DNA from: JBGZFC01 sp964346495
Lineage (GTDB): Bacteria > Bacteroidota > Bacteroidia > Bacteroidales > Dysgonomonadaceae
NCBI GenBank assembly: GCA_964346495.1
Contig: CAYFUW010000007.1
Span: 1 to 37,964 of the forward strand
Direction of reading: 5' to 3'
DNA length: 37,964 nucleotides
Below the pieces are notes generated by a model. The model was not told the DNA's origin, ran no database searches, and saw nothing but the letters and a program-made list of their open reading frames with translations. Positions 1 to 7,815 of the stretch are shown piece after piece. Each line of letters begins with the position of its first letter. Positions within the stretch are counted from its first letter, which is position 1. A program made the position numbers and the translations under genes.

Positions 1-15
1 AATAAGGAGGTAAAA

Positions 16-48
16 AAAGAAGGATTGCATAGATTGCAATCCTTCTTT
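16..48 (-). terminator. Rho-independent terminator of the 80-768 gene
   Basis: The 12-bp perfect stem AGAAGGATTGCA / TGCAATCCTTCT (18-29 and 35-46) has a 5-nt loop and can be extended by A/T pairs. Read on the minus strand it is followed directly by a run of seven T (12-18). It lies about 35 nt past the stop of the minus-strand gene, so it should end that transcript. Confidence 0.85.
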
Positions 49-79
49 ATATTAATAAGTAATGTAATATCATCTCAAA

Positions 80-768
80 TTACCAGCTATAAGCAAAACC
101 TAAGCCAACACTAAATCCAACATATTCTTCAACAAACAACAAGTCTGTATTTAGCAGTAGATTCCATCTTTTATGGGTAAAAAACCGATATGTGCCACCA
201 ATGTCAAAAGCAAGGTATAAAGGTGAAGTGGCTATTTCGTAGCCATCTGTTGCAGTTGCACTTGCAAGACCAAGAAGTAATTTTACTGTCCCAACACTGG
301 TCCCTTCTTTAAACGCAATTGAATAAGAAGGACCTCCTAACAAATAGCCGAGACTTGCTACATAATAACCATCTTCAACAAAAGAATTAACACCCCATTT
401 TAAAGCACCACCCCATCCATTTTGAGCTGCAACATTTAAGTCTGCCAAATTAAAAGACAAGCCTACGCCTTCAAAATCAGTACTTAAACCTGCATTAAGG
501 CTACAAAAGTTAAAGCGTTTTTTCTTTTCATAAAGATTCGCCCTTTCAGCTTTCTCTTTGGTTATTTTTGACACATCCTCGATAGGATAAACAAATGTGC
601 TTCCATCAGAAGTTTCAATGGTAACACTTGATCCGGGTACTTGTTCTACGATAACGCCTTTAATAACAGAACCATTTTTCAAATATACAACATCACGCAT
701 TGCTTTTTGTGAAAAACATTTGCAACACCAATTGTAGAAATCAAAATTAATAAAAAAAATCGTTTCAT
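80..768 (-). pseudogene. secreted protein of unknown function, signal peptide out of frame by one base
   Basis: The main frame (from 700 down to 80, about 206 aa) begins MRDVVYLKNGS and reads as a beta-rich secreted or outer-membrane-associated protein; I recognise no named family. An ATG at 768, preceded by an AGGAG-like site about 12 nt upstream, opens a signal peptide (MKRFFLLILISTIGVANVF) in another frame. Adding one T to the five-T run (five A at 712-716 on the plus strand) joins the two frames as VANVFSQKAMRDVVYLKNG, a normal signal-peptidase site followed by the mature protein. As written, the reading frame from 768 stops shortly after the signal peptide. The cause may be a homopolymer sequencing error, a real inactivation or slippage-based switching. 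The minus-strand terminator at 16-48 follows it. Confidence 0.7.
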
Positions 769-1275
769 AATAATAAAATACTCCTTTCCCATTCCCCTAG
801 GTCCGGATTAATTAATAAAGATAAGAAAGCGTGGGAACTGTTAAATCTTACCCCTTATCATGCTCTCACAAAGCATAAAAGTTTTATTTATATTACTATT
901 GTAATTAGTAATCCATAATATTCGACAAGAAAGGTAATATCTAAAACGCTTCCGTTTTACTGCAATATTTGTATAAAATGTTGACCTTACAACAATGCAA
1001 ATATAGTAAAAATTACTAACTTAAAAGTTGAAATATGAAATATTACAGACCTATATTTTTAATATTGATATACAACATCAAATATAGCTATATTCAGTCA
1101 GCAGTACTCTAAATTACAAATCCCGACAACGAGTAACACAGCCTATCATTTAGGATTATCATTTATTCCAATTTATTTGTATTTTTGCACTACTTTTAGC
1201 ACATTTGCAAATATTGTATATAAAGTAGCTGCTAACTTAGAGTTAGCTGCTACTTAGTGATATCAATCAAATAAA
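769..1275. other. gene-free intergenic region between divergent genes
   Basis: About 500 AT-rich bases separate the divergent genes at 768 (minus) and 1276 (plus). No ORF here looks coding. I see a TAnnTTTG-type -7 box (TATTTTTG, 1180-1187) pointing toward the fusion gene, without a convincing -33 box, and an inverted repeat just before that gene (listed separately). A weak AT-only hairpin lies at 892-912. Confidence 0.6.
1223..1255 (+). promoter_or_regulatory. 5'-UTR hairpin before the fusion gene
   Basis: GTAGCTGCTAAC (1225-1236) and GTTAGCTGCTAC (1242-1253) form a 12-bp stem with one central mismatch and a 5-nt loop, extendable by two A-T pairs. It ends about 20 nt before the ATG at 1276. 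If transcription starts from the -7 box at 1180-1187, the hairpin sits in the leader. No U-run follows, so it is not a standard terminator; a role in translation or RNA stability is inference. Confidence 0.45.
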
Positions 1276-2586
1276 ATGAAAACAGAAAATCTCGCGGTTC
1301 GTACGCTTGTTTTAATTGCAGGCGTTTTTATTATGGCGTTTGGTGTATCTATCTCTATCCGTTCCGGATTGGGAACAACACCAATTTCGTCTGTTCCTTA
1401 TGTTTACAATATCGTGTATCCTAAGCTTTCGGTTGGAACATTGACAATTTTGCTTAATGTCTTTTTTGTCTTTCTACAGATTCTTATTCTAAAAAGAGAT
1501 TACAAGATTATACAACTTTTGCAAATTCCGGTTGTAATGATTTTCGGGTGGTTTGTCGATGTCCATCTGAGTTGGAATGGCAATCTGATTCCAACTAACT
1601 ACCTCATGCAGTGGATATTTTGTTTGGTGAGTTGTCTGTTTATAGCATTTGGAATTTTTCTGCAACTAAAAGCCGATGTGAGCATACTTCCCGGCGAAGG
1701 TTTGATAATGGCTATCGCCAAAACGCTTAAAAAAGAGTTCGGTCTAATAAAAATTCTTTTCGATAGCTTACTTGTTATTGTTGCTTTGATTAGCGTTTTT
1801 ATATTTTTAGACAAGTTGGAAGGTGTTCGTGAGGGAACGGTTGCATCGGCACTATTGGTTGGTTTTTTAGTACAGTTTTACAACAAACATCTGCCATTTA
1901 TCAATAAAATTGTTTATCCCGAAAAAGTTCCGGCTGAATTTATCGAAGAGCCATACATGAGCACAGATAATTTCGTTATTACCATTTCCCGACAGTATGG
2001 AAGTGGCGGACACGCTGTTGGCGAATTGGTTGCCAAAAAATTGGGAGTTGACTTTTACGATAGCAAACTAATAGAACTTACGGCAGAGCAGAGCGGATTT
2101 ACAAAAGAGTACGTAAAGAAACATGAACAAAAAATGAGCAACCCGTTGCTTTACAAACTTTACAAGCAAAATTACGCTTACGTTAACGAAGCTGTTCCGC
2201 CACAAGATATGCTATTTATGGTGCAAACGCGTGTTATTCGTGATATTGCAGCCAAAGGTTCGTGCGTAATTGTGGGACGTTGTGCCGATTATATCTTGAA
2301 AGGGCATCCCAACAGTTTCAATGTATTTGTTCATGCCAATAATGATTTCCGAAAAAGTCGTGTGATTAGCGAATACGGCATAAATCCAAACGATGCCTTG
2401 CGTGAAATGGAGAAAAGAGATAAAGAGCGAAGCACATACAACGAACACTATTCGGGACGCAAATGGGCTGATTTGAACAATTACGACCTGACTGTAGAGA
2501 CTTCGATGTTTGGCATTGAAACAACGGCAGATATGATTATTGAGGCGAAGAGAAAAGCAATGAATAAAGAACTTGCTGAAGAATAA
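1276..2586 (+). CDS. YitT/YczE-like membrane domain fused to a cytidylate-kinase-like domain
   Basis: 436 aa in two parts. Residues 1 to about 215 are very hydrophobic, with several membrane helices and a short motif typical of the YczE/YyaS/YitT family (RSGLGTTPISSVPY). Residues about 231-436 resemble the cytidylate-kinase-like family (Cytidylate_kin2): the domain opens VITISRQYGSGGHAVGE, where GSGGHAVG replaces a P-loop and lacks the usual Lys, and later has VIVGRCADYIL and a basic DKERSTYNEHYSGRKW segment. The kinase-like part should lie in the cytoplasm. Substrate and transported molecule are unknown. The gene stands alone, with a 95-nt gap to the next gene. The domain assignments are fairly sure; the combined function is not. 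Confidence 0.75.
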   Translation: MKTENLAVRTLVLIAGVFIMAFGVSISIRSGLGTTPISSVPYVYNIVYPKLSVGTLTILLNVFFVFLQILILKRDYKIIQLLQIPVVMIFGWFVDVHLSWNGNLIPTNYLMQWIFCLVSCLFIAFGIFLQLKADVSILPGEGLIMAIAKTLKKEFGLIKILFDSLLVIVALISVFIFLDKLEGVREGTVASALLVGFLVQFYNKHLPFINKIVYPEKVPAEFIEEPYMSTDNFVITISRQYGSGGHAVGELVAKKLGVDFYDSKLIELTAEQSGFTKEYVKKHEQKMSNPLLYKLYKQNYAYVNEAVPPQDMLFMVQTRVIRDIAAKGSCVIVGRCADYILKGHPNSFNVFVHANNDFRKSRVISEYGINPNDALREMEKRDKERSTYNEHYSGRKWADLNNYDLTVETSMFGIETTADMIIEAKRKAMNKELAEE

Positions 2587-2681
2587 ATGTGTAACTTTGT
2601 TTTTCGGGATTATACGTTTATCAGGATTAGTAATTCCGATTAGATAACTTAGAGTTCCACCTTATCATCCATGAGCAAATT

Positions 2682-3617
2682 ATGAACAAAAATATTATCT
2701 CAATAAAAAGAAGTTTTATTTGGATTAGCTTGAGCTTTTTGTTGCTTTACTTAACATCTTGCTCATCAATTCTAAACACATCCAGGATTAACAACCTTGC
2801 AACAAATTATTGTGAGCCAACTATTGAGTATAACAACTATATTCCAAATGGAGAAAACAGGCTTACAGCAAAACAAGATAGTGTATTGCGTTCAGTCCTT
2901 TCGCAACACAACTACTTTTTAAGCCACACAATTGGCATCAATAGCTATATTGCTACTCTACTCGAGTGCAAAAAAGATACGCTAAAAACCTTGCTGATGC
3001 GTCAAAAAATTAATGACAGAATAACTCTCTGTTTGATAGAAATTGACGCTCTTGCATCCGAGCTAGATTGCTATTCAGAACGGTTAGATCAGCTAAGTCA
3101 CTATGTGGATGGTATAAATGAGAAGACACAAAAGCGAATAACCATTCTTTCAGTTGCTTTGGATGCTGCGGCAACGGCTTCTGCTATCTTTACAGCCAAT
3201 CCATATATTGCAGTTGGAGGCGGATTAGCAAGTATCGGTTTGGGCGCATTAACCATTTCACCTAAAGGGAAAAGAGTTGATATACAACACAAACGAAATC
3301 TACTGAGAAATATCTGGTATAACGATAATAGCGGAGAGGAATTTCCACACTCTATATGGATTATTATCAACAGTCCTGACTTTAGCAATATTCCCAAAAC
3401 ATCGATGCGAGAAGGTTTGAAAGAGAGATGGCTGCAATTAGAGTTTGGTGGAGTTATTGACAGCGAAACAGAGAAACTCATTTTTGGCGATGGCGGACTT
3501 TACACGGCAAGTGATTTACACGACCGTGCTCATATGGTAAAAGAGCTGGAAGCTATGGTAAATACGTTAAAGCAGGATCTGCGTAGTTTAAGGGCTACAC
3601 TGAATAATATAGAGTGA
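2682..3617 (+). CDS. lipoprotein of unknown function with a glycine-rich hydrophobic hairpin
   Basis: 311 aa. The N-terminal signal has a lipobox LTSC at residues 24-27, so it should be a lipid-anchored envelope protein processed by Lgt and signal peptidase II. Residues about 60-150 look like long helices, possibly coiled coil. Residues about 153-191 are hydrophobic and glycine/alanine-rich (TANPYIAVGGGLASIGLGAL), ending at a basic SPKGKR, like a membrane-inserting hairpin. The C-terminal 40 residues again look like coiled coil. I recognise no family. The helix-hydrophobic hairpin-helix order recalls alpha-helical pore formers, but that is only a resemblance. It ends in TGA, which shows TGA is a stop here. 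Confidence 0.65.
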   Translation: MNKNIISIKRSFIWISLSFLLLYLTSCSSILNTSRINNLATNYCEPTIEYNNYIPNGENRLTAKQDSVLRSVLSQHNYFLSHTIGINSYIATLLECKKDTLKTLLMRQKINDRITLCLIEIDALASELDCYSERLDQLSHYVDGINEKTQKRITILSVALDAAATASAIFTANPYIAVGGGLASIGLGALTISPKGKRVDIQHKRNLLRNIWYNDNSGEEFPHSIWIIINSPDFSNIPKTSMREGLKERWLQLEFGGVIDSETEKLIFGDGGLYTASDLHDRAHMVKELEAMVNTLKQDLRSLRATLNNIE

Positions 3618-3769
3618 GAGAGAAAATCAATATAAAATTCTATTTAGAAAGTAATAAAAAAATAACAAAAACTTAACCATAAAAAATAGTAGTTGTTAGA
3701 TTTGTTTATCTTTATTTGCGAAACAATAATCTATAAAATTGTTTGTTTCAATAAATTAATAATAATCTT

Positions 3770-4168
3770 ATGAAAGGAAAAGTATATTTTATAATAGCCT
3801 CTGTATTAATGGCTCTTGTTGGACTTTTAAGAGGTACAGGTGGTATTTTACTATTATTGCAAGGAAATAAAGTTGCAGTAGAACCACCAATTGCTTCATC
3901 TGATATTGTTGCAAAACTATGCGGTGTAGGTTTAATTGTTGTTATGCTGATATTACTGTATGCCGCTTATACTTTGTCGAAAAAAAGAAGTTATTTCAGT
4001 TGGAAATTAAGTTGGATTGGTATTGTTATTTTTTTATTAGGAGGTCTAATCAATGGATTTTTAATGTTTGGAAATCCTTTCGTACAAGATCAAATTATCA
4101 ATTTTAGCGCATCGATTCTTATTGCATTATTTCTAATTTTAGGTAAAAAAGGAATTAGGAAAGTTTAA
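3770..4168 (+). CDS. small membrane protein, four predicted helices, function unknown
   Basis: 132 aa with hydrophobic segments at about 7-30, 48-68, 78-98 and 110-127. Loops are short and the C-terminus is basic (KKGIRKV), which suggests a cytoplasmic tail. I recognise no family; DoxX-like or general DUF membrane proteins are possible. The leader contains TTTATTTG at 3711-3718, a partial -7 match, so it may have its own promoter. The gene lies between the unknown lipoprotein and rplU. Confidence 0.55.
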   Translation: MKGKVYFIIASVLMALVGLLRGTGGILLLLQGNKVAVEPPIASSDIVAKLCGVGLIVVMLILLYAAYTLSKKRSYFSWKLSWIGIVIFLLGGLINGFLMFGNPFVQDQIINFSASILIALFLILGKKGIRKV

Positions 4169-4216
4169 ATTGCCATAAAAAACAAAGCATTACTAAATCA
4201 AATAATTACAATTTTA

Positions 4217-4248
4217 TTTGTCTATTTAGAAAAAAAGTAGTACTTTTG
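4217..4248 (+). promoter_or_regulatory. rplU-rpmA promoter
   Basis: TTTG (4217-4220), a 20-nt spacer and TACTTTTG (4241-4248) match the Bacteroidetes primary sigma consensus (TTTG / TAnnTTTG). Transcription should start near 4255, giving a leader of about 75 nt before the rplU ATG. The leader can pair AAGGC (4265-4269) with GCCTT (4298-4302), so an autoregulatory ribosomal-protein leader is possible but unproven. Confidence 0.7.
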
Positions 4249-4329
4249 CATCTAATTTTGTCAAAAGGCTCAAAAAGAAGTCGTTCGTTGATGGCTCGCC
4301 TTAGGCATATAATGTTCAGTTATTTTATT

Positions 4330-4641
4330 ATGTACGCAATTGTAGATATTCAAGGTCAACAATTTAAAGTAGAACAAGACCAAAAATTATTCGTCCACAG
4401 AATAAACGCCGAAGAAGGCAGTGAAGTGGAATTCGACAAAGTGATGCTCTTAGACAAAGAGGGTGCAATTACAATCGGCACACCGGTTATTGAAGGAGCA
4501 AAAGTAGTATTAGAAGTTCTTTCGCATGTAAAAGGAGACAAAGTTATCGTTTTCAAAAAGAAAAGAAGAAAAGGATATCAGAAATTAAATGGTCATCGCC
4601 AACAATTTTCTGAAGTACGTGTAAAACAAATTATTGCTTAA
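4330..4641 (+). CDS. rplU: 50S ribosomal protein L21
   Basis: 103 aa from the ATG at 4330, the usual L21 length. It begins MYAIVDIQGQQFKVEQ, the standard L21 start, and has the conserved C-terminal motif KKRRKGYQKLNGHRQ that binds 23S rRNA. An open frame continues upstream to 4246, but those 28 residues overlap the promoter and do not match L21, so the later ATG is preferred. rpmA follows after 20 nt, the normal rplU-rpmA order. Confidence 0.97.
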   Translation: MYAIVDIQGQQFKVEQDQKLFVHRINAEEGSEVEFDKVMLLDKEGAITIGTPVIEGAKVVLEVLSHVKGDKVIVFKKKRRKGYQKLNGHRQQFSEVRVKQIIA

Positions 4642-4661
4642 TCAGTTAAAATCAAAAGAAT

Positions 4662-4925
4662 ATGGCACATAAGAAAGGTGTAGGTAGTTCAAAAAACGGT
4701 CGCGAATCGGAAAGTAAACGATTGGGCGTTAAAATATTCGGTGGTGAATTTGCTAAAGCCGGCAACATTTTAGTTCGTCAGCGTGGTACAGCACATCATC
4801 CGGGTGAAAATGTGGGTATTGGTAAAGACCACACATTATTTGCGTTGATAGATGGAACTGTTGTTTTCCGCAAAAAGAAAAACAATCGTTCTTACGTATC
4901 GGTACAACCTTTAGCTAATGCTTAA
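4662..4925 (+). CDS. rpmA: 50S ribosomal protein L27
   Basis: 87 aa. The N-terminus MAHKKGVGSSKNGRES is the conserved flexible tail of L27 that reaches the peptidyl-transferase centre, followed by the family motif GNILVRQRGTAHHPGENVG. It is full length, with no sign of the cleavable N-terminal extension seen in Firmicutes. It is co-transcribed with rplU and followed by a terminator. Confidence 0.97.
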   Translation: MAHKKGVGSSKNGRESESKRLGVKIFGGEFAKAGNILVRQRGTAHHPGENVGIGKDHTLFALIDGTVVFRKKKNNRSYVSVQPLANA

Positions 4926-4988
4926 ACATCTGTTTAGCATAGCTATATTATAGGACTTGAACCATAAAATAATAATTTTTTAGTTGAT

Positions 4989-5025
4989 AAAACAACCTGC
5001 TTCAAAAAAGTCAGGTTGTTTTTTT
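4989..5025 (+). terminator. terminator of rplU-rpmA
   Basis: The stem AAAACAACCTG / CAGGTTGTTTT (4989-4999 and 5012-5022) is followed by a run of T to 5025. It lies 64 nt after the rpmA stop. Confidence 0.85.
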
Positions 5026-5072
5026 ATTATTACTGTCCTTGTAAACATTTGTACTTTACTCTGAATAACCTA

Positions 5073-5333
5073 TTTAAACGACTTCAGTAATTTCTCTTAC
5101 AAGAAGCCGTTTAAAGTGTTTTGGCAACTTACAAGGTTGCATTTTGAACTTCGTAGAAGTTTCCTATACATAACCCCCAATTTTAATTGGGGAAAATACA
5201 ATGAAAAAAAGTATAAACACTGTAAGTGTTTCCCTGCTTATATATGGAAAACTCTTACAGAGTTTCGTTAAGTTATATTTCCTAATCCCCCAGATAAATC
5301 CGGGGGTTATTCATGGATTTGTCCTACGGACAA
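5073..5333. repeat. cluster of short palindromes with shared GTA loops
   Basis: A gene-free block with at least seven inverted repeats. Perfect 6-7 bp stems around a GTA loop (TAC on the other strand): 5147-5161 (AACTTC-GTA-GAAGTT), 5215-5231 (AAACACT-GTA-AGTGTTT), 5249-5265 (AAACTCT-TAC-AGAGTTT) and 5319-5333 (TTGTCC-TAC-GGACAA). A 13-bp stem with one mismatch joins 5073-5085 to 5103-5115. An imperfect hairpin lies at 5124-5140. Two C/G-rich palindromes at 5175-5192 (CCCCAATT-TT-AATTGGGG) and 5287-5306 both sit next to AACCCCC, in opposite orientations. It resembles a REP-like or decayed mobile-element cluster; the identity is not proven. Confidence 0.7.
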
Positions 5334-5374
5334 TTACTTAGTCGGACTACAATATTATTTTATTTTTCGCAAAT

Positions 5375-6571
5375 ATGCAAAATGCAATATTGACAGAATC
5401 GCAAAAAGAGTTTATTAAATCGCACGAAAATGAAGATGTGCACGATTTGGCACTTCGATTTTCGGGTGAAGATATGCCTTTTTTGCTGACTCAAATTTCA
5501 GGTCGTCAAATTGCAAAGCATAAAATACCGAGCTGGTACGCAAATGAAGACATTGTTTACCCTGCTCATTTGAGCATGGAACAGACATCGTCTGAAACTA
5601 CCGCACTTTATAAAGCATCAATTTTGCCCGAAAGCGGGAATATTTTTATTGATTTAACCGGAGGTCTGGGTGTCGATTTCTCGTTTTTATCGAGTCGATT
5701 TATAAAAGGGATATATGTTGAGCAAAACGAAGAGTTATGCCGTATTGCCGCCAACAACTTTCCGTGTTTACAACTACCCGATTTTGAAATAGTAAACAGT
5801 TCTAGCGAAAACATTTTAGACTCTCTGCCAAAAGCTGATTTAATCTTTATAGACCCTTCACGCAGAGATACAGATGGTCGCAAAGTTTTCAGAATAGAAG
5901 ATTGCTCGCCAAATTTGATAGAAATTGAAGAGCAACTGTTTCAAAAATCGGACAAGATTTTAATAAAATACTCGCCGATGCTGGATATCTCTCTTGCATT
6001 AAATAGTTTGTCGAATGTAAGCGATGTTCATATTGTATCGGTAAACAACGAATGTAAGGAGTTGCTATTTTTGCTATCGAAAAACAGTGCCGAAAAATGC
6101 AAAATTCACACTGTAAATATTGATAAAAACGGAAACAGAGAGACTTTTTCATTTTATCGTGATGAAGAAGAGAGCAGCGAACCAATCTATACCGACACAA
6201 CCGAAAAATATCTTTACGAACCAAATGCTTCATTGCTAAAATCGGGAGCTTTCAAACTTATTTCCAACAGTTTCAACCTGAAAAAGCTACATAAAAACAG
6301 TCATCTATACACATCAAACAGTTTAGTCTCAGACTTTCCCGGACGAATATTTTCCGTTAATAACAGTTTGGCTGTAAACAACAAAAACAATAAGACACTC
6401 TCATCTACAATCGATAAGGCAAATATTGCTGTTAGAAATTTTCCGCTGTCGGTTGCTCAAATACGAAAAAAGATATCGATTAAAGATGGTGGCGACATCT
6501 ACATCTTTGCAACTACAATGTCTGACAACCAAAAAGTGTGGATTATCTGCGAAAAAGCTGAACAAGAGTAA
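5375..6571 (+). CDS. class I SAM-dependent methyltransferase with THUMP-like C-terminus
   Basis: 398 aa. The central Rossmann methyltransferase core shows motif I DLTGGLGVDFSF (SAM binding) near residues 90-105, an acidic end to strand two (YVEQNEELCRIA) and motif IV-like IFIDPSRRD near 160-168. The N-terminal 85 residues and the C-terminal third match my memory of the Bacteroidetes THUMP-like methyltransferase family. The DPSRR motif, rather than NPPY, sets it apart from classic N6-adenine enzymes. The target is probably RNA but is not known. The gene starts about 40 nt after the palindrome cluster and has no nearby operon partner. Confidence 0.75.
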   Translation: MQNAILTESQKEFIKSHENEDVHDLALRFSGEDMPFLLTQISGRQIAKHKIPSWYANEDIVYPAHLSMEQTSSETTALYKASILPESGNIFIDLTGGLGVDFSFLSSRFIKGIYVEQNEELCRIAANNFPCLQLPDFEIVNSSSENILDSLPKADLIFIDPSRRDTDGRKVFRIEDCSPNLIEIEEQLFQKSDKILIKYSPMLDISLALNSLSNVSDVHIVSVNNECKELLFLLSKNSAEKCKIHTVNIDKNGNRETFSFYRDEEESSEPIYTDTTEKYLYEPNASLLKSGAFKLISNSFNLKKLHKNSHLYTSNSLVSDFPGRIFSVNNSLAVNNKNNKTLSSTIDKANIAVRNFPLSVAQIRKKISIKDGGDIYIFATTMSDNQKVWIICEKAEQE

Positions 6572-6615
6572 TTACAAACATTCGGATTGGTTGCAATAAA
6601 ACAAACTAATTTATC

Positions 6616-6623
6616 TATCTTTG
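6616..6623 (+). promoter_or_regulatory. -7 box before the zinc-ribbon protein and uvrB
   Basis: TATCTTTG fits TAnnTTTG. A TTG at 6591-6593 lies 22 nt upstream, slightly longer than the ideal spacing. It would drive the 6691-9843 gene pair. Confidence 0.45.
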
Positions 6624-6690
6624 TAGTAATCATCTGTACTATTTCTAAAAAAGGAAAGGTATAAGTTTATTACAGCTAAATTGATTTATC

Positions 6691-7809
6691 ATGTCCGATA
6701 TTTGTCCACTTTGTCAAAAACCGAAACCCGAAGAGAAGGTTTTTTGTGATGATTGCAAAACAAAACTTGAAAAAGAGTACGAAATAAATGTTCCCGAAGA
6801 AAATGTAACCGATTCATCCTTACCAGAAGTAACGGAAAGTGAATCTATTTCTGAGACTAAAGAGGAAATCACAACACCTGCTCAAATTACACCAATCCCA
6901 ACAATTAAAAAGAAAAAAACGACAAAAAAGTGGCAAAAACAACTGTTTATTTCACTGATAATATTCGTTTTGGCTATTGGTGCTTTCTTTATCTATAATG
7001 AATTTATAAGGAAAGGTAATCTCGACCAATCCAAATGGGAATGGGCAATCAGAGAGAATACAACCACAGCATTTTTAGCTTATATGGAAGAGTTTCCGAA
7101 AGGAAAACACTATTCCGATGCAGAGCAAAAAGTGATGGAGTTGAAAGAGAGCGAAAATTTAAGCTATCAGAAAGTTCATATTTCAGAAAACACTGCCGAA
7201 TTGCGAGATTTTATTGCCGCAAATGCACAAAGTCCATATATTCCGTTAGTAAGAAAAAGATTAGACTCACTTACCTGGATTGCTGCCGTTAAAGACAATA
7301 CCGCCGAAAGTTATTCAAATTATATGGTGCTTTCGCAAAGCGGCGAGTTCGATGGCGACTATCTTTCTGATGCCAAAGACAGATACGATTTGCTTTTTCA
7401 ATCATATCCGGTCAATAAAAATGAACTCGATTCCGTAAAAATGGTTGTGGATGGATTTTTCAATGCACTTTCGGATGTAAATAAAGATAAGATTAGCAGT
7501 TACTTGTCAGACAAGGTGTTCTCATTTTTCAACACGAAAGGCGGAACTAAAGAAAAAATTGTAGGCGACCTGATTGTTGCAGGTTCAAAAAAGAAATATA
7601 CAACAAAGTTCAATCCCAACAGCAATGGCTTGGCTTACGAAAAAACTGTAATAGAGCATTTTAAAGTTAATATTCCTGTCCAAAAAGTATTTTCAAACAG
7701 AGAGGGCAAAACCAAAACCATAGATGGTTATATCGTAAAAATGGAATTAAACAGAGATTACAGAATTATCCTAATCAACGAAATAAAACCATATCACAAC
7801 GCACCGTAA
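6691..7809 (+). CDS. zinc-ribbon, single-pass membrane protein of unknown function
   Basis: 372 aa. The N-terminus has two CxxC pairs (CPLCQKPKPEEKVFCDDC, residues 5-22), a likely zinc ribbon. An acidic/Pro-rich linker follows, then a basic KKKKTTKKWQK stretch and one membrane helix (about 85-104). The remaining 265 residues should be extracytoplasmic. They contain repeated helical segments of the type NTTTAFLAYMEEFPKGKHYSDAEQK, similar to tetratricopeptide-type repeats in Bacteroidetes proteins, and a C-terminal alpha+beta domain. It ends 6 nt before uvrB, so the two are probably co-transcribed. Whether it has any part in repair is unknown. Confidence 0.65.
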   Translation: MSDICPLCQKPKPEEKVFCDDCKTKLEKEYEINVPEENVTDSSLPEVTESESISETKEEITTPAQITPIPTIKKKKTTKKWQKQLFISLIIFVLAIGAFFIYNEFIRKGNLDQSKWEWAIRENTTTAFLAYMEEFPKGKHYSDAEQKVMELKESENLSYQKVHISENTAELRDFIAANAQSPYIPLVRKRLDSLTWIAAVKDNTAESYSNYMVLSQSGEFDGDYLSDAKDRYDLLFQSYPVNKNELDSVKMVVDGFFNALSDVNKDKISSYLSDKVFSFFNTKGGTKEKIVGDLIVAGSKKKYTTKFNPNSNGLAYEKTVIEHFKVNIPVQKVFSNREGKTKTIDGYIVKMELNRDYRIILINEIKPYHNAP

Positions 7810-7815
7810 CATTTT

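Noticed and set aside
4246..4329. N-terminal extension of rplU
   Set aside because: These 28 codons lie in the promoter and leader and do not match L21, which starts MYAIVDI at 4330.
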